Notes under the pieces: generated by a model
What the model was told of the DNA's origin: nothing
The model's database searches: none
Seen by the model: the letters and a program-made list of their open reading frames with translations, nothing else
Assembly: GCF_934561205.1 (NCBI RefSeq)
Contig: NZ_CAKTFU010000006.1
Span: 1-64,000, forward strand
From: an uncultured Gemmiger sp.
GTDB taxonomy: Bacteria; Bacillota; Clostridia; Oscillospirales; Ruminococcaceae
Length of the DNA stretch: 64,000 nt
Reading direction: 5' to 3'
Program-made: the position numbers and the translations under genes
Shown here: positions 17,083-28,296 of the stretch, piece by piece
How the letters are laid out: each line of letters starts with the position of its first letter
Numbering within the stretch: the stretch's first letter is position 1

Positions 17083-19114
17083 AGGGCTTCGCCTCCTCAA
17101 AAATCATGGCGGCACCCGGCCGCAAAACCACGGCGGGGGTGTCGGAACCATAATACAGCTGCGCGGCGTCCGCGTCGGCCAGCCACCTGGGGGATTCCGA
17201 TGTAAACAGGATCGTCTCGGCCTGTACCGAGTCGGACAAGGCCCCGGCGGCGCACAGAACATCGACCTGCACGGGGGTGTCCAGCTTGATGCTGCCGGAC
17301 ATCAGCGCAATGTGGCGATCCCCCACTTCCAGCACGGCCAGACTGCTGCTGCCTTTATGATACAGGTCCAGCGTCAGTCCGTCAAGTACCTCGTATCGGG
17401 CGGGCGCGGTTTGTGCGGCGGCATTTACGGTGCGGTCGGCGGTAAGGCCGATATCACCCGGCGTTGCGCGCAAATCGACTGCCAGTGTGCAGACAGGTTC
17501 GCCGTGGCGCGCCAGATAATTTTTGACCGCCCGGCGGTTGGCAGCGCCGCCGCGGAACACCACAGCGGCCTGTCCGTCTTGGGTGATGACGGCGCACGGG
17601 TTGCCCGCCGTACCGACCAGCGCGACGGTGACGATGCCCTGCTGCATCCGCACACCCATAAAGACGGCAAGCGCCGCGCAGCAAAGTGCCGCAGGCAGGT
17701 AGAACCGCAGCCTGCCCGCAAGATAGTAAACGATGGCAAGAACTGCCAGCACACCCAGGACAAACAGCGTGTAGCGCGCGGGCAGCAGCAGCCGCGCCCC
17801 GGGCAGCGAGGCACAGAAAAGCACGATGCCGCGCAAAAGTTTTAATAGCAGCGCCAGCAGAAAGCTGACCATATGGCAAAGCGGTGCCAAAAACGGCAGG
17901 CAGGAAAGCCCCAGCACCGCCAGCCCCAACAGCAGCAGATACCGCATCAGCGGCAGGGTCAGCAGGTTACCCAAAATGCCCACGGCGCTGATGGTCATAC
18001 CGTGTGCCACCAGGATCGGCAGTGTGAAAAGTGATGCCAAAGCAGCGGTCATGGCGGCGGATATGAGCTTGAAAATCCGCTTAGGCAGGCGGGATTTCAG
18101 CGGGTTGGCCAGTGCCGCCGCGCACTGTACGCCCAAAACCGCGCAGAAGGAAAGCTGAAACCCCAGATCGCAGGGCATGTAGGCATTTTGCAGCCCCAGC
18201 AGCAAAGCCGCCGCGCCGGTGGAGGTCAGCAGATCGACGGGCTGCAAGAACCAATGTCCCAAAATAGCCAGCAGAAACACAAGCCCTGCGCGCAGCACCG
18301 AGACCGGCAGCCCTGTCACCAGCATGTAACCAACGATGACGCCCGCCTGTACGGCGAGCGCCGCATGGGCGAACCGGCGTCTGTGCGGGAACAAAAGCCC
18401 TGCCAGCAAGGCAACATGCAGCCCCGATACCGCCAGCAGATGGGACACCCCGGCGGCGGCAAAGGCGTCGCGGTCGGCGTCTGATAAACGTGTGGTGTCC
18501 CCCAGCAGCATGGCGCTGATGAGCGCTGCCGAATCGGCGGGAATCCAGTGCTTTAAGGCGGTGCTGCCCCGCTGCCGCAGACGGAACAGCCCAAAAACAG
18601 GGTGACGGCTGGCGGGCAAGGGCGCGTAGCTGCCGACATAATCGGCCCGCAGATAGACGCCCTTGCTTTGGCTCGCCAGGCGGTAGCGGTCGTTTTTCAG
18701 CGTGCGCAGGGAAAATTTGGCGGTGAAGCGCTCCCCTGCTTCGGTGGCGGGAAAGTCCGAGCACTGCACCCGAATGTGGGCGGGCTTGCCGTCCAGTTCG
18801 GTGATCAGCAGGGTGCCCCGCATATGGTAGGCCTCATACGCGGCCTCTGCATCGGTCTGCACGGTCACGGCGGCGGTGACAGTCTGCCCTGCCTGCGCCT
18901 GCACGGGGCGCACGAACAAGACAGCAAAAACGGCAAAGTAAACAAACCCGCACACGGCACCCAAAGCCGGGATGTGCAGGCTGCGCTTGCGAAGCCCAAG
19001 GACCGCAAAAGCAAAAAGTGCCGCCGCAGGCACACAGACCAGCGGCGGCAGATTTGCCGCGGCAAGTTCGGCCAGGGCAAAGCCCAGGGCGAACCACGCG
19101 AGATTGCGTTTCAT
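17069..19114 (-). CDS. comEC: ComEC/Rec2 family DNA uptake channel with degenerate C-terminal domain
   Basis: An inner-membrane channel that carries single-stranded DNA into the cytoplasm. Order: N-terminal helices, an OB-like DUF4131 region (about 80-170), and the competence domain with AAAGVSHLLAVSGLHVALLAG and many helices. The C-terminal region (about 495-681) follows the beta-lactamase-like outline (VTVALVGTAGNPCAVIT... near the usual VGQGD). However, the metal-binding HxHxDH motif is missing: the expected site reads LRATPGDIGL. This suggests a channel without nuclease activity. Length 681 aa is slightly short. Confidence 0.9.
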   Translation of the reverse strand: MKRNLAWFALGFALAELAAANLPPLVCVPAAALFAFAVLGLRKRSLHIPALGAVCGFVYFAVFAVLFVRPVQAQAGQTVTAAVTVQTDAEAAYEAYHMRGTLLITELDGKPAHIRVQCSDFPATEAGERFTAKFSLRTLKNDRYRLASQSKGVYLRADYVGSYAPLPASRHPVFGLFRLRQRGSTALKHWIPADSAALISAMLLGDTTRLSDADRDAFAAAGVSHLLAVSGLHVALLAGLLFPHRRRFAHAALAVQAGVIVGYMLVTGLPVSVLRAGLVFLLAILGHWFLQPVDLLTSTGAAALLLGLQNAYMPCDLGFQLSFCAVLGVQCAAALANPLKSRLPKRIFKLISAAMTAALASLFTLPILVAHGMTISAVGILGNLLTLPLMRYLLLLGLAVLGLSCLPFLAPLCHMVSFLLALLLKLLRGIVLFCASLPGARLLLPARYTLFVLGVLAVLAIVYYLAGRLRFYLPAALCCAALAVFMGVRMQQGIVTVALVGTAGNPCAVITQDGQAAVVFRGGAANRRAVKNYLARHGEPVCTLAVDLRATPGDIGLTADRTVNAAAQTAPARYEVLDGLTLDLYHKGSSSLAVLEVGDRHIALMSGSIKLDTPVQVDVLCAAGALSDSVQAETILFTSESPRWLADADAAQLYYGSDTPAVVLRPGAAMIFEEAKPYAVQ

Positions 19115-19117
19115 TGC

Positions 19118-19657
19118 TTAGTGGAAGAACAGGGGCAGCGGCTCCAGGAAGATGATGTCCTTGCGCTCGGCGGCATCACCCTCGGCCAAGGCGGCGCAGC
19201 GGCCCACAACGGTGCCGGTGCTCTTGGCAGCCAGGGCGTCCAGCGCGTGCAGCGAACCGCCGGTGGAGATGACATCGTCCACGATCAGAATGCGCTTGCC
19301 GTTCATATACTCGATGTCCTTCTTGTCGATGACAAGGGTCTGCTTGCCGGCGGTGGTGATGGACTGGTCCTCGATGACGACAGGCTCACGCATATAGAGC
19401 TTGGCACCCTTGCGGGCGGGGATCCAATATTTGCCGCTCTGACGTGCCATTTCGTAGGCAAGGGGGATGCCCTTGGCCTCGGCGGTCAGGATAACGTCAA
19501 ATTCGGGCGCTTTTTTCAGCAGCTCGGCGGCGCAGGCCACGGTCAGCTCGACATCGCTGAACATAATAAAGGCGGCGATGTCCATATGGTCGTTGACCTT
19601 GCAGATGGGCAGTTCACGGGTCAGACCCGCAACGTGCAAAGTATAGGTATCAGCCAT
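19118..19657 (-). CDS. phosphoribosyltransferase (adenine PRT-like)
   Basis: A 179-aa type I phosphoribosyltransferase. The PRPP-binding motif ILIVDDVISTGGS is intact. The block DVILTAEAKGIPLAYEMA resembles adenine and xanthine PRTs. It probably salvages a purine base using PRPP in the cytoplasm. It ends three bases before the comEC start and follows the HIT gene. The base used is not certain, so no symbol is given. Confidence 0.83.
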   Translation of the reverse strand: MADTYTLHVAGLTRELPICKVNDHMDIAAFIMFSDVELTVACAAELLKKAPEFDVILTAEAKGIPLAYEMARQSGKYWIPARKGAKLYMREPVVIEDQSITTAGKQTLVIDKKDIEYMNGKRILIVDDVISTGGSLHALDALAAKSTGTVVGRCAALAEGDAAERKDIIFLEPLPLFFH

Positions 19658-19700
19658 AACAAGTACCTCATTTCGTTGTAAAAATCAGGCGGTGCGGGCA

Positions 19701-20045
19701 TCAGCCCGGAGGCCACGCAAGGCTGCGTCCCGCCAGAACGTGGAAATGCAGATGCTTCACGCTCTGACCGCCGTCGGCACCGACGTTGGTGACCACGCGG
19801 TAGCCGTTTTCGGCAATGCCGAGCTGGGCAGCCAGCTGCGCGATAACGGCGTAGATGTGCCCCAGCAGGGCGGCATCGTCCTCGGTCAGCACCGCGGCAG
19901 AGTCGATGTGCTTTTTGGGAATGACCAGAAAATGGACGGGCGCCTGCGGGTCAATGTCATAAAATGCCAGCAGTTGGTCATCCTCAAACAGCTTGTTGGA
20001 GGGGATGTCCCCCGCTGCGATTTTGCAGAACAGGCAATCAGCCAT
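19701..20045 (-). CDS. HIT family nucleotide hydrolase (HinT-like)
   Basis: A 114-aa histidine-triad protein hydrolysing adenosine 5'-phosphoramidates and related nucleotides. It begins with the zinc-like CLFCKIAAGDIPS motif and carries the catalytic triad HLHFHVL after GQSVK. A well-formed AGGAGG lies upstream. It sits between alaS and the phosphoribosyltransferase gene. Hint enzymes can act on aminoacyl-adenylates, an interesting neighbour for alaS. Confidence 0.93.
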   Translation of the reverse strand: MADCLFCKIAAGDIPSNKLFEDDQLLAFYDIDPQAPVHFLVIPKKHIDSAAVLTEDDAALLGHIYAVIAQLAAQLGIAENGYRVVTNVGADGGQSVKHLHFHVLAGRSLAWPPG

Positions 20046-20081
20046 ACAATATCCCTCCTTTGCCGAAAAAATGATAGAAAC

Positions 20082-22742
20082 TTACTTGCTCAGTTCGTTC
20101 TTGACGATTTCGGGTACGGCGTTCAGCGCGTCGTCGATCTTGGAGCAGTCACGGATGCCCGCCATAGCGAAGTCGGGCTTGCCGCCGCCGTTGCCGCCTG
20201 CGATGGCAGCGATCTGCTTGACCAGCGCGCCGGCTTTCAGACCGCGGGCAAGGGCGTTCTTGCAGACGCCGACAGCCATCATCGTCTTGCTGCCGTCATT
20301 GCCGATGAGAACGGCGACGGTATCGGGTGCCTTGTCGCGGATCTTGTCGATCATATCGCGCAGGGTGTCGGCACCGGTGCCGGTCAGGTAGGCGGAAACA
20401 ATGCGTACACCGTCAATGTTGGCGGCGTCCTGGAACAAACCGTCGATCTTGGAGGAAGCCATCTCCGCCTTGAGGATATCCAGCTGTTTGTTGGTTTCCT
20501 TCAATTCGGCGGTCAGGGCCTCGGCGCGGGCGGGGGCATCCTTCATGTTGTTGGCCTTCAGGGCAACGGCGGTCTGCGCCAGCAGCTCGGTGCGCTCGTC
20601 CAGCAGGTCCAGCACGCCGAAACCGGTGGTTGCCTCGATACGGCGGATACCGGCGGCAACGCTGGATTCGCCCAAAATCTTAAAGCAGCCGATCTGCGCG
20701 GTGTTCTTGACGTGGGTGCCGCCGCAGAACTCGGTGCTCCAGCCGCCGGCGTCCACAACGCGGACAACGCTGCCGTACTTCTCGCCGAACAGTGCCATAG
20801 CGCCCATCTTCTTGGCTTCCTCGATGGGCAGGTTCTTGATCTCGACGTTCAGGCTCTCGAAAATCTTCTCGTTGACCTTCTTTTCGACCTCGACCAGCTC
20901 CTCGGCGGTGACGGCGCTGAAATGGGTGAAGTCAAAGCGGGTGATGTGGTCGTCCTGATAGCTGCCTGCCTGATGCACATGGTCGCCCAGAACCTCACGC
21001 AGAGCCTTCTGCATCAGGTGGGTGGCGGTGTGGTTGCGGCAAATGGCCATGCGGCGCTGGGCATCCACGGCGGCGGTGACGTCATCGCCAACGTGCAGGG
21101 TGCCGTCCAGCAGCTCGCAGGTGTGGACAAAGTAGCCCTTGGGGGTCTTTTTGACCTGCGTGACCTTCAGCTTGGCATTGCCGCAGCTGATGTAGCCGTG
21201 GTCAGCGACCTGGCCGCCCATCTCGGCATAGAACGGGGTGCGGTCCAGCACGACCAGCACACCCTCCTTGCTCTCACCGGCTTCGTCGGTGGCAATGGCG
21301 TCGTTCAGCTCCTCGCCGTCAGACAGGGCAACGACCTTGGCGGACTCGGTCAGAGTCTCGTAGCCGTCAAACTGGGTCGGCTCGGTGGTCAGCTCGCCGA
21401 ACAGGTCGGCGCTCCAGCCGGAAATGTCCTTGGCCAGGCGCTCGGCGCGGGCGCGCTCACGCTGCTTGGTCATTTCCATGTGGAAGGCTGCCTCGTCCAC
21501 GCGCACGCCGGCCTCGGCGGCGATCTCGCGGGTCAGGTCGAGGGGGAAGCCGAAGGTATCGTTCAGCTTGAACACCTCAGCGCCGGACAGAACCTTCTCG
21601 TGCACGTCCTTGAGGCGGCTCATCATACCGTTCAGGATGTTCAGGCCGGCGTCGATGGTGCGGCCAAAGCGCAGCTCCTCGGTGCCGATGACCTTCTTGA
21701 TATAGCTTTCATGCTCGCGCAGTTCGGGGTAACCGGCCTCGCTGGACTCGATGACGGTATCGACCAGCTCGGTCAGGAAGGGGCGGTCGATGCCCAGCAT
21801 ACGACCGTGGCGGGCGGCGCGGCGCAGCAGGCGGCGCATAACGTAGCCGCGACCCTCGTTGGAAGGCAGAACGCCGTCGGATGCCATAAACACGGTGGCG
21901 CGGATGTGGTCGGTGATGACGCGGATGGAGATATCGTCCTTGTCGTTCTCGCCGTACTTTTTGCCGGCGATGCGCTCAACATGGTGCAGAACGGCGGCGA
22001 CGGTGTCGACCTCAAACAGGTTGCCAACGCCCTGCATAACGCAGGCCAGACGCTCCAAGCCCATACCGGTGTCGATGTTGGGTTTGGCCAGCAGCTCATA
22101 GTGACCCTTGCCGTCGGAATCGAACTGGCTGAACACGAGGTTCCAGATCTCCATATAGCGGTCGCAGTCGCAGCCGACGCCGCAGGTGGGCTTGTGGCAG
22201 CCGTACTCCTCGCCGCGGTCAAAGTAAATTTCGCTGCAGGGACCGCAGGGGCCGGAGCCATGCTCCCAGAAGTTGTCCTCTTTGCCGAGGCGCACCATGT
22301 GGCTTTCGGGGATGCCGATGACTTTGGTCCAGATGTCGTAAGCCTCGTCGTCCTCCTGATAGACCGAGATGTACAGGCGGTCAGCGGGGATCTCCAGTTC
22401 CTGGGTCAAAAATTCCCAAGCCCAGGGAATGACCTCTTTTTTGAAGTAATCCTGAAAGCTGAAGTTGCCCAGCATTTCAAAGAAGCAGCCGTGGCGGGCG
22501 GTGATGCCCACGCGATCGATGTCGGGGGTGCGGATGCACTTCTGGCAGGTGGTCACGCGGTGACGCGGCGGCTCCTCCTGGCCGAGGAACCATTTTTTCA
22601 TGGGTGCCATACCGCTGTTGATCAGCAGCAGGCTGGGGTCGTCCTTCGGCACCAGAGGAAAGCTGCCCAGACGCAGGTGATCCTTGGTTTCAAAAAAGTG
22701 CAGGTATTTTTCGCGCAGTTCGTTCAGTCCGGTCCATTGCAT
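20082..22742 (-). CDS. alaS: alanyl-tRNA synthetase
   Basis: An 886-aa class II synthetase charging tRNA-Ala. The catalytic domain has LLINSGMAPMKKWFLG and the class II motifs. The editing domain has HTATHLMQKAL and the zinc-binding CGGTHVKNT. The C-terminal DHHA1 region has GGNGGGKPDFAMAG. The ATG at 22742 opens at MQWTGLNELREKYL. A T-box leader and consensus promoter precede it, and five more genes follow on the same strand. Confidence 0.97.
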   Translation of the reverse strand: MQWTGLNELREKYLHFFETKDHLRLGSFPLVPKDDPSLLLINSGMAPMKKWFLGQEEPPRHRVTTCQKCIRTPDIDRVGITARHGCFFEMLGNFSFQDYFKKEVIPWAWEFLTQELEIPADRLYISVYQEDDEAYDIWTKVIGIPESHMVRLGKEDNFWEHGSGPCGPCSEIYFDRGEEYGCHKPTCGVGCDCDRYMEIWNLVFSQFDSDGKGHYELLAKPNIDTGMGLERLACVMQGVGNLFEVDTVAAVLHHVERIAGKKYGENDKDDISIRVITDHIRATVFMASDGVLPSNEGRGYVMRRLLRRAARHGRMLGIDRPFLTELVDTVIESSEAGYPELREHESYIKKVIGTEELRFGRTIDAGLNILNGMMSRLKDVHEKVLSGAEVFKLNDTFGFPLDLTREIAAEAGVRVDEAAFHMEMTKQRERARAERLAKDISGWSADLFGELTTEPTQFDGYETLTESAKVVALSDGEELNDAIATDEAGESKEGVLVVLDRTPFYAEMGGQVADHGYISCGNAKLKVTQVKKTPKGYFVHTCELLDGTLHVGDDVTAAVDAQRRMAICRNHTATHLMQKALREVLGDHVHQAGSYQDDHITRFDFTHFSAVTAEELVEVEKKVNEKIFESLNVEIKNLPIEEAKKMGAMALFGEKYGSVVRVVDAGGWSTEFCGGTHVKNTAQIGCFKILGESSVAAGIRRIEATTGFGVLDLLDERTELLAQTAVALKANNMKDAPARAEALTAELKETNKQLDILKAEMASSKIDGLFQDAANIDGVRIVSAYLTGTGADTLRDMIDKIRDKAPDTVAVLIGNDGSKTMMAVGVCKNALARGLKAGALVKQIAAIAGGNGGGKPDFAMAGIRDCSKIDDALNAVPEIVKNELSK

Positions 22743-22794
22743 AGTTGGTGTTCTCCCATCCGTGGTTTGTATTGTTGCGATAAAAGGTACCAAA

Positions 22795-23050
22795 AAAATA
22801 TAGCCCTCGCCCCTTGACAGGGACGAAGGCTGACAGCTTCCGTGGTACCACCCGGTTTGCGGCATATCGAAAAAAATATGCCACCGCTTTGTCCGCGTTA
22901 ACGCCGCAGGTACGTTCGGCTTTTGCACCGAAAGCTCCGGGGTGGCTTTGCCGAAAACGTCAGCCAAGCGCCTTTCACCATGCGGCGCTCTCTCTTATGA
23001 CCTGTTTTGTGCGGCATTTGCCCTTTCATCGCCATTTTCTTTTTAACAAA
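22795..23050 (-). ncRNA. T-box leader of alaS
   Basis: Tandem structured leader that senses uncharged tRNA. On the minus strand the T-box core GGGTGGTACCACGG is at about 22840-22854. It is followed by a terminator whose arms AGCC..CGTCCC and GGGGCGAGGGCT precede ATATTTTTTT. Stem I lies upstream (about 22900-23030). Uncharged tRNA-Ala should favour the antiterminator. The specifier codon was not fixed; a GCC or GCU is expected. Confidence 0.87.
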
Positions 23051-23053
23051 TCT

Positions 23054-23082
23054 ATTATATGCCGCTTTTCGCGCGGTGTCAA
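23054..23082 (-). promoter_or_regulatory. promoter of the alaS operon
   Basis: A perfect TTGACA (23077-23082) and TATAAT (23054-23059) on the minus strand with a 17-base spacer, about 20 bases after the upstream PBP gene. Confidence 0.88.
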
Positions 23083-23103
23083 CTGTTTTTTGCGATGGTA
23101 GCG

Positions 23104-24705
23104 TCAAGCTGCGTCCAGAACGTGCAGCCCCTGCACCACGTCGGCAAAAACGGCGGCGCTGGAGGTTTCGGGCGCTTGCCGGGCATCCTGCAAAACGGTG
23201 ATGGTATAGCGCGGGGCATCGGCGGGGTAAAAGCCGGTAAACCAGTAGTTCAGCAGCTCCCTGCCGTCGGCGTCAAACTGCCCGGTCTGGGCGGTGCCGG
23301 TCTTGCCCGCGCACTCCCCCGCCCCTGTCATGGCATCGCTTCCGATGCCCTGCTCCACCACGGTGTGCAGCATACTGCGCAGGATTCTGGCGGTGGCGGC
23401 GCTGCACACCCGGCGGGGCGCGGGAACCTCGTTGGGGGTGATGCTGCCGTCAGCGCGGCGCACCCCCTGCACGGCGGCGGGCGTATGGTAGACCCCGCCG
23501 CCCGCTATGACATTGGTCATGGCGGCAATTTGCAGCGGCGTTGCGGTCAGTGCCCCCTGCCCGAAGCTGAACAGCGCAAGGTCGCCCGCGTTTTGCAGCT
23601 GCGCGGCGCTGGGCAGCGAGGCGGCATCGCTCTGCAGCCCCGATGCGAGCGTGATGCTTTGCCCCAAGCCGAAATCTTGTGCGGCCTTTATCAGGCGCTG
23701 CGCACCCAGTTTTTGCCCCAGTTCTATAAAGTAGCAGTTGCAGCTCTGTGCCAGCGCCGCGCGCAGGTTGACCTCGCCGTGGGCGCGGCTTTGGGCGCAG
23801 CGGTAGGTCTGCCCGTTTACCGTGACGCTGCCCGTGCAGTCCGCGGTGAACCAGTCCAGCCCGGCGTCGTAGGCGGCGGCTGCCGCCACTATCTTAAACA
23901 CCGACCCCACGCAAAAGGGGGTCAGCAGGCGGTCGATCAGCGAGGTATCGTCCGCCGCAATGCTTTTGGCAACATCGTTGGGGTCGTAGCGGGGCACACT
24001 GACGGCGGCCAAAATTTCACCGGTATCGGGCTGCAGCACTACGATGCAGCCGCGGGTCATAGTCAGGTCGGCCACCCCCTCGCACAGGCGCTGGATGTCG
24101 GCGTCCAAGGTCAGCGCTACCCCCTGCCCCGTGCCGGTATGCCGGGTGACGAACACCGGCTCGCTGCCGGTCAGCGGCAGCCCCTGCGCGCTGGCGGCGC
24201 AGGCGGCAACGACCTCGTCCCCGGATGCCGAGAGCAGCGCATCGTAGGCGCGCTCCAGCCCCGCGACGCCCAGTCCCTCGCCGTTGCGGTAGCCCAGAAG
24301 ATGCACCGCAATGGGCAGCGGCAGATACCGCTGTGCGATGCGGCGGCACGGGATGCCCAGCGCGGATACATCCCGATCTACCGACACAAAAAACAACGAA
24401 GTATCGTTGCGGCGGCGGTACAGCTCGGTCTGCTCGGCGTAGGAAACATAAGGCAACAGCTCGGCGTAGCCGTCGCTGCCCGGCACACACAGGGCGTACC
24501 AGCCGTCGGCAGCCCCGGTCAGCAGCCGCCCCGTGCGGTCATAAAAGTTGCCGCGGTCGGGCGGCAGCGCCGCCTCACGCTCGGTCTGCTGCAGGGCGCT
24601 TTGGGCGTACCCGATATTTTGCCCCACCCAATACACCCGGCACAGCACAAGACCGATGCACCCCGCAAGACAAACCACCAACGCCCGCAGCCGCCGAAAA
24701 GACAT
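23104..24705 (-). CDS. class B penicillin-binding protein (transpeptidase)
   Basis: A peptidoglycan D,D-transpeptidase of 533 aa with one N-terminal membrane helix (about residues 7-25). The PBP dimerisation domain begins at RGNFYDRTGRLL. The transpeptidase domain has nucleophile Ser268 in SVFK, the SCN triad, and KTGTAQTG. It is shorter than typical cell-division PBPs and lacks PASTA domains. In a spore former it could be an elongation or sporulation (SpoVD/PbpA-like) enzyme; sequence does not decide. Confidence 0.9.
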   Translation of the reverse strand: MSFRRLRALVVCLAGCIGLVLCRVYWVGQNIGYAQSALQQTEREAALPPDRGNFYDRTGRLLTGAADGWYALCVPGSDGYAELLPYVSYAEQTELYRRRNDTSLFFVSVDRDVSALGIPCRRIAQRYLPLPIAVHLLGYRNGEGLGVAGLERAYDALLSASGDEVVAACAASAQGLPLTGSEPVFVTRHTGTGQGVALTLDADIQRLCEGVADLTMTRGCIVVLQPDTGEILAAVSVPRYDPNDVAKSIAADDTSLIDRLLTPFCVGSVFKIVAAAAAYDAGLDWFTADCTGSVTVNGQTYRCAQSRAHGEVNLRAALAQSCNCYFIELGQKLGAQRLIKAAQDFGLGQSITLASGLQSDAASLPSAAQLQNAGDLALFSFGQGALTATPLQIAAMTNVIAGGGVYHTPAAVQGVRRADGSITPNEVPAPRRVCSAATARILRSMLHTVVEQGIGSDAMTGAGECAGKTGTAQTGQFDADGRELLNYWFTGFYPADAPRYTITVLQDARQAPETSSAAVFADVVQGLHVLDAA

Positions 24706-24756
24706 ACCGCCGCCCCCTTTTGTATTCAGTATGTGCGCCGGGCGGGCATCTATACA

Positions 24757-24793
24757 AAAAAGGCGCGGAGCCTTTCGGCTCCGCGCCCTGTGG
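24757..24793 (-). terminator. terminator of groES-groEL
   Basis: Perfect stem GGCGCGGAGCC / GGCTCCGCGCC with a 4-base loop. On the minus strand it is followed by TTTTTT. It lies directly after groEL. Confidence 0.9.
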
Positions 24794-24809
24794 GTGCGAA
24801 TTTGGAAAA

Positions 24810-26459
<1,650 letters not shown>

Positions 26460-26487
26460 TTATAAAGAAAGAAAAGTAGAAATCCGA

Positions 26488-26772
26488 TTACTCAACCACA
26501 GCGAGGATGTCGCTCTGGCGCACGATGGTGCATTCTTCGCCGTCAACCTTGACCTCGGTGCCGGCATACTTGCTGGTCAGGACTTTGTCGCCGACCTTGA
26601 CGATCATCTCGACTTCCTTGCCGTCCACGTTGCCGCCGGGACCGACAGCCAGAACTTCGGCGACCTGCGGCTTTTCCTTGGCGGAGCCGGACAGGATCAG
26701 ACCGCCCTTGGTGGTTTCTTCTTCTTCGACCAGTTTGATGACAACACGGTCTGCAAGAGGTTTGATTTTCAT
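26488..26772 (-). CDS. groS: co-chaperonin GroES
   Basis: A 94-aa lid protein for GroEL. It begins MKIKPLADRVVIKLVEEEE and has the mobile-loop region TTKGGLILSGSAKEKP and the C-terminal EECTIVRQSDILAVVE. The ATG at 26772 follows AGGAGG. Upstream in-frame residues come from the leader that holds CIRCE and were excluded. Confidence 0.98.
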   Translation of the reverse strand: MKIKPLADRVVIKLVEEEETTKGGLILSGSAKEKPQVAEVLAVGPGGNVDGKEVEMIVKVGDKVLTSKYAGTEVKVDGEECTIVRQSDILAVVE

Positions 26773-26816
26773 TTGAAAGTTCCTCCTATGAAAAGATTTC
26801 TCTTTTTGATACTGAT

Positions 26817-26843
26817 TTAGCACTCATTATTCCTGAGTGCTAA
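26817..26843. promoter_or_regulatory. CIRCE operator
   Basis: A perfect TTAGCACTC-N9-GAGTGCTAA inverted repeat just downstream of the groES promoter. It is the known HrcA repressor site, so groES-groEL should be induced by heat. hrcA itself is not in this window. Confidence 0.97.
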
Positions 26844-26847
26844 ATAT

Positions 26848-26876
26848 ATAATAGCCATTTCTTTATGAAAAATCAA
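26848..26876 (-). promoter_or_regulatory. groES-groEL promoter
   Basis: TTGATT (26871-26876) and TATTAT (26848-26853) on the minus strand, spacer 17, directly upstream of CIRCE. Confidence 0.8.
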
Positions 26877-26907
26877 GGGTTTTGTGTATAAAATTTTTGT
26901 GAACAAA

Positions 26908-26938
26908 AAATCGGCAGTGCCAAAAGGCACTGCCGTGT
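26908..26938 (-). terminator. terminator of the tig-clpP-clpX operon
   Basis: Stem CGGCAGTGCC / GGCACTGCCG with a short loop. On the minus strand it runs into ATTTTTTG. It follows the clpX stop. Confidence 0.85.
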
Positions 26939-26941
26939 GCA

Positions 26942-28282
26942 TTATTGCTGCTGCATCGCGATATTTTTGTAACGCGGGCGCATGATGCCATGCTCGATAT
27001 GCGCCTGGCCCCCTTCGACCGTGTCAGCGTCGATGGTTACGCGGGTGATGGTCGCATCCGACGGAATGTCGTACATAATGGGAATCAGCAGATCCTCCAC
27101 CACGCTGCGCAGACCGCGGGCACCGCTCTTGCGCTGCACCGTCTTTTTGGCGATGGCGTGCAGGGCGGCGTCGGTAAAGACCAGCTCGGCGTTGTCCAGA
27201 TGCAAAAGCTCCTTGTACTGGCGCACCAGGCTGTTTTTCGGCTCGGTCAGAACGCGCACCAGCGCGTCCTCGTCCAAGGGGTCCAGCACGGTGACGACCG
27301 GCAGACGACCGATCAGCTCAGGGATAAGACCGAACTTGACCAGATCATCCGGCTCGACCTTTTTCAGCAGCTTCTGGCGCGTTTCGTCCTTGTCCAGCGT
27401 TGTGCGCAGCTGGCTGCCGAAGCCCAGAGAGGCGTTGTCGGTGCGGCGCTGGATGAGCTTTTCCAGCCCGTCAAACGCACCGCCGCAGATGAACAGGATG
27501 TTCTTGGTGTTGATCTGGATGAACTCCTGCTGGGGGTGCTTGCGCCCGCCGTTGGGCGGCACGTTGCTGACGGTGCCTTCGACGATCTTCAGCAGCGCCT
27601 GCTGCACGCCCTCGCCGCCGACGTCGCGGGTGATGGAGGGGTTCTCGCTCTTGCGGGTGATCTTGTCGATCTCGTCGACGTAGATGATGCCGATTTCCGC
27701 CTTGGGGATGTCGAAATCCGCCGCCTGAATCAGCTTGAGCAGGATGTTCTCGACGTCCTCGCCGACATAGCCCGCCTCGGTCAGGGTGGTGGCGTCCGCG
27801 ATGGCGAAGGGCACGTTCAGCATTTTGGCAAGGGTCTGCGCCAGCAGGGTCTTGCCCGTGCCGGAGGGACCCAGCAGCAGAACGTTGGATTTTTGCAGCT
27901 CCACGCCGGTTTCGCGCCCCGAAAGGATGCGCTTATAGTGGTTGTACACCGAGACGGCCAGCACCTTTTTGGCGTCGTCCTGCCCGATGACATACTGATC
28001 CAACCCGGCCTTGATTTCGGCGGGGGTCAGAATATTGACGTCCTGCAGCGGATTTTCGCCGTAGGTGGCTTGTGCGGCACCCCGCGGCTGGCGGCGTGCC
28101 CCGGCGCGCGGCATAGGCGGCTCGTCCTTGTACAGGGTGTGATAGCACATGTCGATGCAGTCGTTGCAGATATTGACGCCGGGGCCGATCAAAAGCTGCT
28201 CGACCTCATTTTGCGAACGTCCGCAGAAGCTGCAGACCATTTCGCGTCCTTTTCCGCCCTTTCCGGGCGTTGTATTTGCCAT
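26942..28282 (-). CDS. clpX: ClpX, ATPase subunit of ClpXP protease
   Basis: A 446-aa AAA+ unfoldase. The N-terminal zinc-binding domain has [15 protein letters not shown] and CNDCID. Walker A is [15 protein letters not shown], Walker [11 protein letters not shown]. The ClpP-contact IGF-type loop region and the sensor 2 ([11 protein letters not shown]) are present. It lies 14 bases after clpP, so the two are cotranscribed. Confidence 0.97.
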   Translation of the reverse strand: MANTTPGKGGKGREMVCSFCGRSQNEVEQLLIGPGVNICNDCIDMCYHTLYKDEPPMPRAGARRQPRGAAQATYGENPLQDVNILTPAEIKAGLDQYVIGQDDAKKVLAVSVYNHYKRILSGRETGVELQKSNVLLLGPSGTGKTLLAQTLAKMLNVPFAIADATTLTEAGYVGEDVENILLKLIQAADFDIPKAEIGIIYVDEIDKITRKSENPSITRDVGGEGVQQALLKIVEGTVSNVPPNGGRKHPQQEFIQINTKNILFICGGAFDGLEKLIQRRTDNASLGFGSQLRTTLDKDETRQKLLKKVEPDDLVKFGLIPELIGRLPVVTVLDPLDEDALVRVLTEPKNSLVRQYKELLHLDNAELVFTDAALHAIAKKTVQRKSGARGLRSVVEDLLIPIMYDIPSDATITRVTIDADTVEGGQAHIEHGIMRPRYKNIAMQQQ

Positions 28283-28296
28283 TTTGTTCCCCCGAA

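Noticed and set aside
19692..22817. A 1041-codon open frame on the plus strand opposite alaS and the HIT gene
   Set aside because: It mirrors alaS codon structure in GC-rich DNA, is rich in Val/Gly/Leu/Gln repeats, and has no domain. alaS on the other strand is unmistakable.
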